Source: Steromphala cineraria
Lineage: Eukaryota > Mollusca > Gastropoda > Trochida > Trochidae
Assembly (NCBI GenBank): GCA_916613615.1
Contig: OU744732.1
Coordinates: 28,716,673-28,780,672 of the forward strand
Direction of reading: 5' to 3'
DNA: 64,000 nt
The notes under the pieces are model-generated. The model saw only the letters and a list, made by a program, of their open reading frames with translations. It was not told the DNA's origin and did no database searches. This document shows, piece after piece, positions 1-11,290 of the stretch (position 1 is the first letter of the stretch; every line of letters starts with the position of its first letter). The translations under genes and the position numbers were made by a program.

Positions 1-944
1 TCCACTTTTTCAGGTTATTAAATTTTGTATCGGACGACGTTGAAAACTAGGTTGTGTTTCTTTTGGACACTAGTTTACTTTGATATCATGTGAAAAAAGT
101 CAAATAGTAAACCTACGTTGAGAAGTTTACATGCAAATTCAATTTGAAAGGTAGCTGTGCATAATAAAATGTTTAATCATATTATTCTTAATTTACTGAC
201 GGTTTTTCTGACGGCTGCACTACATAACAAATGCCGTTAACTCTTTAAATCGTTGTGTGACCCAAAACTTTTCTTTCATAATAACAGATGATATAAAGGT
301 GCTATTTTGTTTTTTAAAATAACGAATTAAAAAATATCTTATTCGCCGAAGTTAAGCATCATCTACTTTTTCAACTTCAAAAATGTGAACATGTTAAGTT
401 TAAGGGAAAATATGTTAGCAATTGAAACTTCCTTCTTATAACGTTTTATTTCTTTTGGATATTAAAACAATCATTGTAAAAGTTAACAAAAAGTTGTTTG
501 TTTTAAGGTTCATTTAAGAACTATGTCGTTTCTCATAAGGTTTGATAAAACATGGTTTTTTTCCGATAACATCATTCTGATTGCAAACACAAATTTTTGA
601 TACAAGAGCAAATTCTTTTTGGTAAAATCAGTGCCATTATTGCTTCTCTCGTAATTTATTCTTAAGTTAACATCATTCGAGAAACTTGTCACAGATTGTA
701 TGTTAACATGATGAGGATGATTGATATATTCAAGTTATCCCAAAGCATCACATTGAATTTTGTCCCACATCTCCTTAATTAGAGACAGAATGACTTGCAT
801 AACTTCCAAGGATGGACTAGTTTGAGTAAGTGGATCAAAGAGTGAGTGACGATATCTATCATATTTTAAATTGTAGCTATTCAAAATGGATGGAATTATT
901 ATAAGAAAGACTTCTTTTTATCAGAAATGAACAGCCGCTGCTAG

Positions 945-1128
945 ACAGTGATAATGTCTAAACTGTCATTACGCAAACCAATCATCCATAGTCAATGGAC
1001 AAATACTAATTCACATAAAGTCCATTGACGGCCATTATTGTGTCAACACCTTTGATATATTTTGTGTAAGAAAACGGAATCTCATGGCTGAAATTTACAT
1101 AATATATGATTAATTACTGCTTCAGTGA
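945..1128 (-). mobile_element. MITE-B fragment
   Basis: Internal part of the MITE-B family (intact example at 37399-37763). It shares the family's block with 'caaaccaatcatccatagtc', the run around 'gtgtcaacaccttt' and the 'gtaagaaaa' segment. Both terminal repeats are missing, so it is a dead fragment. The 88-bp tandem array starts directly beside it. Confidence 0.7.
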
Positions 1129-1672
1129 GGGATCTTAGTATTTTCAGCTTCTAAGATCTTGGTACAGCATCCTTGCTTATTGAATCAGATCCAGTATTTG
1201 GTGAATTATCCGGGATGGGATCTTAGTATTTTCAGCTTCTAAGATCTTCGTACAGACTCCTTGGTTATCGAATCATAACCAGTATTTGGTGAATTATCCA
1301 GGATGGGATCTCGATATTTTCAGCTTCTAAGATCATGGTACAGAATCCTTGGTTATCGAATCAGATCCAGTATTTAGTGAATTATCCGGGATGAGATCTC
1401 AGTATTTTCAGCTTCTAAGATCTTCGTACAGAATCCTTGGTTATCGAATCATAACCAGTATTTGGTGAATTATCCAGGATGGGATCTCAGTATTTTCAGC
1501 TTCTAAGATCTTCGTACAGAATCCTTGGTTATCGAATCATAACCAGTATTTGGTGAATTATCCAGGATGGGATCTCAGTATTTTCAGCTTCTAAGATCTT
1601 CGTACAGAATCCTTGGTTATCGAATCATAACCAGTATTTGGTGAATTATCCAGGATGGGATCTCGGCATTTC
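1129..1672 (+). repeat. 88-bp tandem repeat array, about 6.2 copies
   Basis: Units begin with 'gggatct' at 1129, 1217, 1305, 1393, 1481, 1569 and (partial) 1657, an exact 88-bp period. Each unit contains 'ttttcagcttctaagatc' and ends with 'ggtgaattatcc'. Copies differ by only a few substitutions, so the expansion is recent. No ORF is carried. Confidence 0.95.
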
Positions 1673-1676
1673 CACA

Positions 1677-1905
1677 ATCTAGTTAAAACTAGCTGTAATG
1701 TTACCTACGTTACATCTAGCTACTATCCCACCTGGTCCATGTCACGCATGCGCAGCAATCAACCAATGGAAAAAGAACTGGCTAATCTCATTGAATCGGG
1801 CATCGTTAGGATAAATATTCCATTTTACGCATTATGAGCATAAATATCAATGATTTATGTATGACGTATTGAAAATAAACATTACAGCTAGTTTTAACTA
1901 GATTT
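1677..1905. mobile_element. Foldback MITE, about 230 bp
   Basis: The left end (1677-1704) starts 'aatctagttaaaactagctg' and the right end (1878-1905) is its inverted copy, giving arms of about 27 bp around a roughly 170-bp interior. The short ORF inside has no recognisable product. It lies between the 88-bp array and another foldback structure. Confidence 0.75.
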
Positions 1906-1918
1906 ACCGATTCTAACA

Positions 1919-2425
1919 GCTTGTATTAACTAGATTGTCCGATTCAAAGAGATCACCCCTGGTGGGGAAAAACTTTCACCTCAATACATTTGAATTTCTT
2001 TATCAAATGACAACGCTTCTTGCATGGAAAGGGTGGTTCATATATCAATGCTTTTATCTTGATTCAGAAACCAAAACGATGATTTAAGAACAGCGTCGCT
2101 GATTGCGCAACTAACTTTGATTGCCTCCAATCAGGCATCTCCCATTCTATCCCACAAACTCGGCGTAATATAACAGAGGCTTAATAAACATGACTCATCA
2201 TTTTGGCTACTGAAACAAGGCAAAGGCATTGTGATATGAACCACCCTTTCCATGCTAGAAGCCTTGTCATTTGATAAAGAAATTCAAATGTATTGAGATG
2301 AAAGATCTCTTTGAATCGGACAATCTAGTTAATACAAGCTGGAAACTGCCGGAAACCTACGGATTTATGATTAATAGAACAGAGGCTAAAGCAACATGAC
2401 TTGATCTGCCTCTGTGGGGAGAGGT
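1919..2425. mobile_element. Rearranged inverted MITE-A cluster
   Basis: Arms at 1919-1955 and 2305-2342 ('attgtccgattcaaagag' and its inverse) enclose MITE-A sequence that itself appears in both orientations: 'aagggtggttcatat' near 2028 and its inverse near 2235. The right side ends in the standard MITE-A terminal repeat 'gatctgcctctgtgg'. I read it as nested or dimerised foldback elements; exact boundaries are uncertain. Confidence 0.65.
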
Positions 2426-2900
2426 TGACTTATGAACAGCAAAAGAATATTTCAGAGACGTTTGTTCCTGCCATATGTTTTTTTTTATTCAGACGATCAA
2501 TGTTAAAATGATACTTGTCATTATTCTGAAACATATGGTCAGATCGTCAAGCTTCCAATTGTTTTACAATGGCTGTAATACACATTCATTCCACATCGAC
2601 TATGGACATTTAAGAGTTAGAAATTCTGCGAACATACACCTTCAGAAATAGCACGATTATATTATGTTATGTTTTGTGACCTGGGAGTCGCGAGAGGCTG
2701 ATATAACAATACAAGAACCTCGGATTGCTAAACAAAGATTTGAGAATTTCCTGTCTTCAATTCAGTACATCTAATATAACATCACATCACATCAAGCAAA
2801 AAAAGCATTGCGTAGTCACGGTGCTGAATCAGAGTGATGTCCCTAATTTTTAAACATATAAATTCAAAAGCATATTTCCTATCATGAAACAATTTCATAT

Positions 2901-2972
2901 TTGGTTGATCAATTGATTATTTGACCTTTGACACATGATCACGTGTCCAAGGTCGATTAATCATTGGATCAA
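2901..2972. repeat. Imperfect palindrome, about 70 bp
   Basis: 'ggttgatcaattgatta' at the left pairs with 'taatcattggatcaacc' at the right. The centre is 'acatgatcacgtgt'. It may be a remnant foldback element. No gene is visible from 2430 to 3438 apart from this. Confidence 0.6.
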
Positions 2973-3438
2973 CCTCACTTGAAGTCAATACTTGTTTTAT
3001 ATCGGATCTAAAATACAACTTCAATGGTGAGATAGTGAACTGAACACGGGGTTTATTTAGTTAAAATAAGTATCATTTATCCAACCTTGTCCGAAGCGCT
3101 GATTGACTATCGTCCCTCGATATGTATATGGTTATTCTGAATTCCTGACTATCAAAGTTATCAATTTCCATATCAACTCGGACTTGTTCGAGGTCACGGG
3201 CCTAGTGAAGGGCATATAAGACCTCGATACACTTGTAGACGTCGCAGCACAGAGGGTAGTTTGCAGATCATTATAAGAAGTGGCCAACAAGTTCTCAAAA
3301 TAAATTCACTTTCATAACAAATATCCATCTAGATCTAATAAGCGAATATACCACTTTGCGTCGAAATATATTTCAACCATGAGATATGCAAAGAATCCAA
3401 CACTAAATACATACCATCATCAACCAGTGGTAACAAAC

Positions 3439-4241
3439 CTAAAATACAAGACAGAGAATATACCTATTGTCGCTTTCAGAAAAAAATCTTATTTTTCCAT
3501 CTTTTTTTTTAGTCAAAAGTGAATAAATAACAATGTTATCACCTTGAGATTTCACATATAAATTGTCAGAATCTACAACGATGGCAGTCGCCTGTTTCAA
3601 TGATTGTATAAAACGTTCTTCTCTACCTGTTACAGTGTTATATCTAAATAAATAGTAACTTTTATCTACAGGGGAATCGTAGTAAAGATATTTACCCTGT
3701 GAATCTAGACATATAGCCCTCACTGTATGTGCCTGAAGAATGACATTCGTCTTACCAGAGTAGGTGAATGAAACGATTTTCGTTATACAAGTAAAATATA
3801 TGATCTTTCTCTTGGAACAAACTGCCATTTTACCTGGGCAATCGGCATTTGACCTGAACAATCTTGTTTGTCTATTCCCCACAATTTTGAAAACGCCATC
3901 GAAACGTTGTCCACATGTCAGAATCCAGTCCCTCTCAACATCAAGGGCCATGTCGCCAACACTTTTAACTGTTATAACCCTGTCCATTTTAAGACTGTCC
4001 AATTTAGATACGATAACTCTGAAATCTGTTCGAAAAAAATATGCCACGTATATGGAGTTGGTGATTGGGCTGTACAGCAAGGCGCTAACCATGCTAATGT
4101 CCGAGTATGGTTTAAGCTCAAGCTCGTCCTTCTGAAGGTCCACCTGCTCCAGAGACATACGCGTAAACCGTGGAATAAGCAGGAGACGTCTTGCCTTACC
4201 CTGGTCACCTGAAGTCTTGATTATGGACTTCTTACTCAAAT
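3439..4241 (-). CDS. Terminal exon of a beta-propeller (YWTD/LDLR-B-like) protein
   Basis: Minus-strand open frame of 267 codons ending in a stop at 3439-3441. The 5' edge is read as a splice acceptor, because 'ttattttgcag' precedes codon AT-TTG in phase 1; an in-frame ATG at 4260 lies in that intron-like sequence and is probably not used. The protein shows repeated beta-strand blocks, for example 'RAICLDSQGKYLYYDSP' followed by 'LFRYNTVTG', resembling YWTD/LDLR class B or NHL propeller blades. About four blades are discernible; a full propeller has six, so upstream exons are expected but not found here. No transmembrane segment is visible. A candidate minus-strand AATAAA lies near 3052-3057. 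The family assignment is by pattern only. Confidence 0.6.
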
Positions 4242-4286
4242 CTGCAAAATAAAGTATCATTTAATTTAAAGATGTTATTTCAACTG

Positions 4287-4380
4287 TGGAATAATCAGGA
4301 GACGTCTTGCCTTAGCCTGGTCACCTGAAGTCTTGATTATGGACATCTTACTCAAATCTGCAAAATAAAGTATCATTTAG
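4287..4380 (-). pseudogene. Tandem duplicate of the beta-propeller exon 5' edge
   Basis: About 94 bp nearly identical to 4171-4265, offset by 116 bp. The copy carries the splice acceptor ('ttattttgcag') and about the first 24 codons, with changes such as AAG to ATG. It stops before the rest of the exon, so using this acceptor would lead into sequence lacking the propeller blades unless spliced again. Confidence 0.8.
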
Positions 4381-6375
4381 ATGGACTGAAATGCTATATG
4401 GCAACTTTCAGGATTCGTGAAATAGTGATTACAATTTGACATTGACTCAACTTTAAATTACTGAAATCGACCTAGAAACGGCTTAATTACGACTGTATAC
4501 ATAACACTGCCTAATAAGGCCGGCGAACAGAATAAAACGCACTGAAGCGTGACTGCCTCGTGACGTGTTAGTAGGCGATGTGATACCCCGTTGTGTGCCC
4601 TCGTTATGTAAAACAACACAAGCTAACAGTACAGCTCAATGTTTAACCGTTGATTAAACACCCTAAACAACATCCCAACATCTCAAACCTTCAATAAATC
4701 GGTTGTTTATTTAATCAACTGGCAATTTGTATTGATGAAAACGTAAGACCCTCATTAAAAACGAAGTTGTGCGCGTAATGCTACAGCATGTAGCTGGTCT
4801 CGATTTGCGCAATGTTGTCATAAGACTGCACGTGAGAACCCGGATGTATTTTCGTCATAAACAATTGCTCACGTGTGAACCGTTTTATCTTCGTGCACAG
4901 TTGTTTGTTGTTATTGAATATAACTTTAGTAGCACAACAGAAAGGATGTTATTATACAATACTATTTTTTATACATTTAAACCAATTTTTTTTAAATGCC
5001 TTTGACTTCATTTTGTAACAGGATAAAAAAAATATACGTTTTTCTTAGTTATTTCATTTAGTGATGGATAAGTTACAATTCTCAATGAAAGGCATGTATT
5101 GGATGATGACTGATGTCTTGTTTAAAACATTATTTTAATAGGGCATTTCACTGACAATCTTAATGTTTTCACTCTTGTACATAGAAGAGATATTGTTCAC
5201 AACAATACCCGATACATGGCCCAACAGAATGAAGATTTATTAAATGAACCTTATTCAAAATAATTATCAGATAGAGCAAAAAAGGATTTCTAATTTCAAC
5301 AGGTTATAATTTACCAATCGGAGAAAAAAGGGACGTTAAGGAATACAATTGCTATTTGATGTTACCTAATAAGCTGATGTCATAAAATAGCCAGGTGTTG
5401 ATGATTGTGCATTATATAACCTACCTGCTATAGTCATCATTTGATAGCATTTAATTAGGAAACAGACAGGAAATACGATAGACAATAAAGTAATTGTGTA
5501 ATAGGTGAGTATCTGATCTAAAGAAAGTAAATAACACCTGCAGACCAATGTCATTGTTTATTCAACCTTTTTACACAACGTTCAAATCTAAATGTGAGCA
5601 CTGTAAATTCGGATTATTACCATAAATTAGCCCAAAACTTTGTACTATGTTTTATATTTTACTAATCTCCCATTTCTCTGCATGCCAAACTGTTCATTCA
5701 GTGAAAATGCGAGCTCGAAACAGAAAATCGGTGTAGTGATCGGAACACGTGAGTTCGATGTAGATTGTCACATTGCTCTGTTTGACCTTACACAGCGGGT
5801 CAATTTGGCGTGAAACGATCAATGTGATGGGAATTTGTCTACGGAAACTTCATCAGGAGATATTCTAGGCCAGTTGACAGCAACACAATGATATGACATA
5901 CTGTAAATCGCTTGGAAAACGCAGAACTACGGATTTCGCCTACCATTTTCCATATAAGCAGACGAACGCTTCGCCTTCTGCCACGTCACTTCCGGTATCC
6001 CCTTCCCGTGACCTCTCAGCCTTGTTTTGGTTTGTCGCTGGACGGCGACGAGCAGACGCCTTGTTACGCAATGTTTACTTAGCTGTAGCTTCATTGAGAA
6101 ACTGTGTATCGTTGCTGTTTTGGCCTAATATTTATGTTATATAGTTATTTGACCAATATCTTATGAAAAATATATTTAAAAAAGGTTATACAGCGGCTCT
6201 TTAAAGAAGCTGCAGTTGAAAATGCGTATCAAAGTCACTAATAGCTGTAAGGTAATACACTCTGTTGTAGAATCTTTCTTATTAAATAGTCTCAGGGTAC
6301 AACAATGTTACACCATTCCCTCCCCACAGTACCAGAAAGTCATAAAATGTTGATAAAGCCTAAGTTCTACTTAAA
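4381..6375. other. No supported gene
   Basis: AT-rich sequence with only short unsupported ORFs. A more GC-rich stretch at about 5930-6085 contains, on the minus strand, 'ccggaagtgacgtgg', which combines an ETS-like and a CRE-like site as in TATA-less promoters. No transcript start or exon could be tied to it. Confidence 0.4.
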
Positions 6376-6384
6376 CCAAATCCG

Positions 6385-6465
6385 TGGGTTCCCCCCTGGC
6401 GGAGAAAAATTGCACCACAATCAATTTGAATTTTTTAGCAAATGACAACGCTCCATCGTGAGCTA
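6385..6465 (-). mobile_element. MITE-A fragment
   Basis: Contains the family-specific 'cgtgggttcccccctgg' to 'aatttgaattttttagc' stretch and the 'aaatgacaacgct' motif, but neither terminal repeat. Orientation matches the 60.8-kb copy. Old and truncated. Confidence 0.6.
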
Positions 6466-6700
6466 ATATAGTTAAATCTAGCTGTAATGTTATCATTCCC
6501 TAAGTCCTTATCAACGCACGCTGACATTTTATCCAATTTTGTTCGAGAATGTGCGAAACGGTCATATGCGCATATGCATAATGCTAAAAGTGAACTGCAC
6601 TTGCAAATCAAGGAAATAAAAGTTTAAGCCGAGGTCTATATAAAAGGACGCGTAGTTTGACAATAAATTCAATTCTTTTACTCCGAAATCAAGGTCGAAA

Positions 6701-7124
6701 ATGCCCCGACTGAATAAAGCAGATCGAAATATTGCCATTGGTCGGATTCAGGCCGGACAAAATTTTGTAACAGTTGCCCGCCATAAAACAACGACCTGTT
6801 CAACATGACATTGCCCGCCCTTACACAACTCGTGCAACAGTGGATTTTCTACGAAACTCCAATGTCAACACCTTGCGATGACCTGGAGCAGGTCGTCCGA
6901 CATTAACAACATCGATCATGTTTGGCACTATCTTGACCGTTCACCACGTACACAACCACCGCAGACGTTAGATGCACTGGCCACAGCAGTGGTTACAGGA
7001 TGAGTGGAGAGCAATACTACAGGAAAAGATTCGTCGTCAGATCCGTTCCGTTCCGAGGAGGTGCAATGCTGTAATTACAGCTCGTGGCGCTCATACTGAA
7101 GATACTGAAGAAATCGCCCCCTAG
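6701..7124 (+). pseudogene. Internally deleted Tc1-like transposase relic
   Basis: The start 'MPRLNKADRNIAIGRIQAG' matches the N-terminal helix-turn-helix region typical of Tc1-like transposases. After about 27 codons the sequence jumps to C-terminal text 'IDHVWHYLDRSPRTQP', which carries the family's (E/D)HxWxxL signature region, and then to 'EEWR..IR..' and 'RCNAVITARGAHT'-like pieces in shifted frames. The catalytic core between them is deleted and frames are broken, so it cannot encode an active enzyme. Sequence near 7285 ('acgtttcttttttgagag') resembles the terminal repeats seen in the MITEs at 33.2 and 59.7 kb, suggesting one family. Confidence 0.7.
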
Positions 7125-7595
7125 TTTCCGTCGAATGTATGATAGAGACCTACGAGATTGAGACCTTATAGTACTACACATCCATGTGTTTCACCGTGTA
7201 AAAGTTCATTGTGTTATCTTTGATAATCTATGTGTAATAAAAAGTTAAAGACTGATATAACCACTGCATAAAGTCAGGGGTTACGTTTCTTTTTTGAGAG
7301 AGTGTATATTTTTTTCTCTATATAGTATTACATAATTTGGATAATTTTTTCTCTAATATATACATTATTTGCGATATGGCCTAATTCTCTCCCCACTGTT
7401 GCATTTCTTTTTTTATTTCAACAATACAAAACATTTTTGAAATAAAACAAAATCCGTGTCATTGCATCACTATTGCTTGTTTGTAAAGACCGAACTATCT
7501 TTTCATTTTTCTGGCCTTGTACATGTCACATCTGTCAAGGTATTGATTCAATGTGATATTAAAAAAATTAAGTCGCATCAATATGTATTAGTTTG

Positions 7596-7785
7596 AGGGC
7601 CTGTTGTCTTTTCGTTTAAATGGTTAGTACGGGTTACTAACCATTTAAACGGTGAGTGAGTGAGTTGGTGTTTTACGTGTTTTGAACAATATTTCAGTTA
7701 TTAAACACGTGGATGTTGCCATCCAAAAGCGAGTAGACAGATGAGAGAGAAAGGGACCATTTAAACGATCAGACAACAAGGCCCG
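7596..7785. mobile_element. Foldback element with GTGAGTGAGTGAG motif
   Basis: Ends pair: 'gggcctgttgtc' then 'cgtttaaatggt' on the left, inverse on the right. A smaller hairpin, 'aaatggttagtacgggttac', sits beside the left arm. The interior has 'gtgagtgagtgagtt' followed by 'caatatttcag', reminiscent of a repeat common in molluscan genomes; that link is from memory and unverified. Confidence 0.6.
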
Positions 7786-8630
7786 AATGGTCTAACTCAC
7801 TTAGATCAAGGCCACAAACATGCTTTATCAAACGCTATTTTTAATGAAAAGTTGATATTATTTTAGTTGTAATAATTTCGAACTACTCGTATTTGACGAC
7901 GACAATGTCATACAAGTAATTGACATAAAAACAAAACCATTGAGCTCATGAAATTATAATACGGATGATGGATTCCGAAATTCGACGGAAGAGATCCACT
8001 GAAATGCATATAAAGGGTACCTTTTGAAAGAAAGCTGTACATGCTTTTCTGCTTAATGATCTGAAAGGCTACTTAATCTGTAAAATAAAGTTTATGTTAT
8101 AAAATGTGGTTTTTTTTTTGTGTTATGTTGTTTCTAATAAAAGTTTTTTGATCACGACAAAGTCTTGCTCATTAAAAGACAGTTCCGTCCGTTGTATAAC
8201 AGGAGGTACACATGATCTAATATGGATTAATATCAAAATGTCAAAACTGTTGCCTGGTTAATGCCAATTAGTTTTCCTAAAGTTTATAAGTATATAAAAA
8301 AATATTTTATGAGTTCGTTTTGTGTTCATTGTTTTATCTTTATTTGTAATATCTATGATTTCAAAGTGTTCAATCAATATATCCAGAATTTTACAATCTA
8401 TCAGATTCATTTCATTTTGATATGTCGAGTTGTTAATATCCATCTGCATTATTTGTTAACAATCAATGCAATATTGTTGGCTCAATGTGAACATTTCATT
8501 AGATTTTGTTTTGTCTTGAAACTGTAAGCTGTTGGCAACGGTAACTTTTTAAGTATTTGAAATGACAACAGGATCGCACTTGGACCAATGAGTGGCGTAT
8601 CTACATACACGAAAAGCCTTTTAAAAAGGC

Positions 8631-9733
8631 ATGGTTGGTGCCACAGATGAAGGTTGTAATTAGTCGACCAATTTGGGTGAAAAGTGAACAGTAACAACAC
8701 TGGGTACCAGCACTAATATTACCATGAGTATTGATCAATCAATCACAGTTAATTTCACAAAAATTAATTTCTATCAACATGAGTTTATGAAAGTTATGAT
8801 TTTATTTACATTTATCAACTAGTGTTGGTTTATTTTATATCAAAATACACGAGGGTGATTTTCTATTTATAATCCAAAGTCACTCTTTTTCACATCTCAG
8901 AGAAAAAAATTACATCTCTAAACACAACAATACTAGATTTTCAAGATAGTGGGACAGCGTTGACAATAACAGGATATTGTGCAAAATGTACTGCCAAAAC
9001 GATATCTCCTAGGCGCTATCGCTTGATCTCTCAGAAGCCATGATGGTTAATTATTAACAGGAGTATTACAGATACTAAAAAGAAGATACTCTCCCATCAT
9101 CTGACAAGATTCGATCCTGGGTCCTTAAGATCCGAAGTCGACAGCGTTAATCAGACCACTGAGCTAATCAGATCTGATAGTTATGGTTTGGAACCAACGA
9201 TGTATGTCATATTCTAAATATAGCACGCGTCATGTTTAGTAGTTATGATGATAAGTGCATGTTTTCGACCATTAAGTGACATCGTTAATTATAACATGTA
9301 ACGTGGTAATAAATGATCCACCTATTAGTAAACATTAGTCTTATTTCAATGTCACCAGCGTACTTACAGACATATTCCTTTTAATTCGCCAGGCGCCAAA
9401 TTAGCAAAATTTAATCGTGTGGGTTATAAAAAAGTGGATTCTGCGATAATTGAAAGCAATATAATGCTCTTTTCTAGAACAAATATAGACTCTTCATGTG
9501 AAGTTGTTTTTGATTGACTCTGTTAACATTTATCAGTGTCTTGAATAGAAATCATATTCCACAGTTTAATGTGCCAAATATTTTTTATTACCCACATGGT
9601 GACGTAATGCATTTTTTGCTACAGCTCTGTTTACTGGTAATTTGATTTGGAAAAAGCACATGTGATTGGCGCGGCTTCTATTTGAAAATATCAACAGTAA
9701 TATAAGGTTGTCGCCTTTGGGCACCAACCAATA
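8631..9733. mobile_element. 1.1-kb inverted-repeat element, copy 1
   Basis: Begins 'ggttggtgccacagatg' and ends 'tttgggcaccaacc', giving a short terminal inverted repeat TTGGTGCC. Nearly the whole length is duplicated at 47877-49044. It carries no transposase ORF, so it is non-autonomous. The interior includes a minus-strand tRNA-like segment (9108-9168). Sequence just outside both ends ('aaggcat', 'aataact') is also shared with copy 2, so true borders may lie slightly further out. Confidence 0.75.
9108..9168 (-). repeat. tRNA-like segment inside the 1.1-kb element
   Basis: On the minus strand it reads 'ttagctcagtggtctgatta' (box A-like) and later 'cccaggatcgaatc' (box B-like). No complete acceptor stem is visible, so it is a tRNA-derived piece rather than a functional tRNA. 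The equivalent region in copy 2 is about 48350-48405 and has decayed. Confidence 0.55.
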
Positions 9734-9759
9734 ACTCGTTCAGGGTTTAAATAACGGAC

Positions 9760-10620
9760 ATTGCCGATGTTTTCCCGTTGTCGTTAGGGCTTTTCTTCAA
9801 AAGTAGGGACATGTTAAATTATTGCGAGGGTCAGTGATCAAAAGTTTGAAGAAGATATAAAGATTTGGAAAGATATTTAGCAAGTTAAAATATTCATTTA
9901 CATGTACGATTTGAATAAAAAACATTACGATACTTTTTTCAATTTTAATTGCACCACATGTTTAAATGGTCGGGGTGTCCTGTTTTCAAGCCGTTTTTAG
10001 CAACCAAAGTGTCCCCATTTGTGTTTTCTATACATGATTACACGATTTCGTTCAAATTTGAAATGAACTTTTATGTGAGTGAAAAATTCCATGTTTTTAA
10101 AATTACATTCAGGATACATTTCGCATCCTTGAATCGCTCATAGTTTCATTCAGTGCGCGCTCGACGTTTGAAATGTACAATCATGTAGGTCACGTCCTCG
10201 AAGATGGCGCAGCCCGGTGAAAGTTTCTAATGAAGTTCCATGAAATTGTGATGTAAGAAACTACTATGCATCATGAATTTTAAGCGGTCGAGAAATTCTG
10301 TTTCCGAGATAGAGAGCTCTTGGTAGATAGGAAATGTCAGGTTTATTTACATTTTTATCGATGTCGGCCTGAGACAACATTTTGGCCCATTTGATTCATA
10401 CGAGTGAAGTCTTTTTTTTCAGGGGTCATAACATGCATGCACCGATTGTGATGGTAATGGTCTTAATCGCAAAAGAAAACATTTAACTACAGGACTGTAG
10501 TATATATTCCGTATAAAGGTAATAGTGTTACATTTTGACTTGTTTGGACATGGGGATAGTAACTACAAGATTCGGCGTTGGATCCCGTTCAGTATTTTTA
10601 GTAATAGGGGATTATCGTAT
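9760..10620. other. No supported gene
   Basis: I see only short unsupported ORFs, AT-rich sequence and no clear repeats. Confidence 0.4.
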
Positions 10621-10626
10621 TCAAGT

Positions 10627-10698
10627 AATTCGCTCCCCACAGAGGCAGATCAAGTTATGTTGATTTAGCATGTCTTGATCTGCCTCTGTGGGGAGAGA
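10627..10698. mobile_element. MITE-A reduced to its terminal repeats
   Basis: 'ctccccacagaggcagatca' is followed after about 30 bp by its inverse ending 'ctctgtggggagag'. The roughly 270-bp interior of full copies is absent, leaving a 72-bp near-palindrome. Confidence 0.85.
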
Positions 10699-10721
10699 AT
10701 GTTTTCAAGTATGCTTACTAT

Positions 10722-10830
10722 AGGGGGCGAGAGAGAAAATGTTTATTTAAGTGTCACGTACTTTAAAATAAAGATACAATACATAAAAACATATACAGAT
10801 TGTAAAGAGTACCCGGCCATATGGCTAGAT
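10722..10830 (-). mobile_element. LINE 3'-tail fragment
   Basis: 'gtttatttaagtgtcac' matches the tail motif at 52875 and 59620 and resembles the inverse of the LINE end near 26335. The flanking GA-rich tract and 'cccggcca' further in also match the 51.7- and 52.9-kb copies. Only the tail is present. Confidence 0.5.
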
Positions 10831-11290
10831 AAGAGTCATTAACTCACACACATACACAAACACATACCTGTACATACTCAAAAACATTAACACTCACACA
10901 AAAATGTAGAGCAAAAACGCTAACAGTAACATACGTTTCAACATGCTTACTCACAATCGTACTGTTAGACTTACACAGATAAAATTGCATTCATACACAC
11001 CATTACAAAAATAACATTCTTCTTTTATAGGAACCGTTTTATGAGCAATGCAAGTCCCAGTGTAATCAAATTGGTTCACTCACCAGAGACACAGCGTGTT
11101 AAACCCCTTCTGGTGCGAATGATCCTGTCTCCTGGACTGCAACTCGCACCTGTTTGAATCAGATCGTCCTGTAAACAGAATATGTGTTAACTTGTGAATT
11201 TGATGATGTTGAGAGGTTATAGCGATAATAGAATTAAGAATGATATATAGATAAAAATGATATCTATTACTGTAAAAATTCTACGAGAAC

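Noticed and set aside
1129..1672. CRISPR-like array
   Set aside because: The whole 88-bp unit repeats with no unique spacers, and the genome is eukaryotic.
3764..4212. Plus-strand ORFs opposite the beta-propeller exon
   Set aside because: Shadows of the minus-strand frame; no domain and no splice context.
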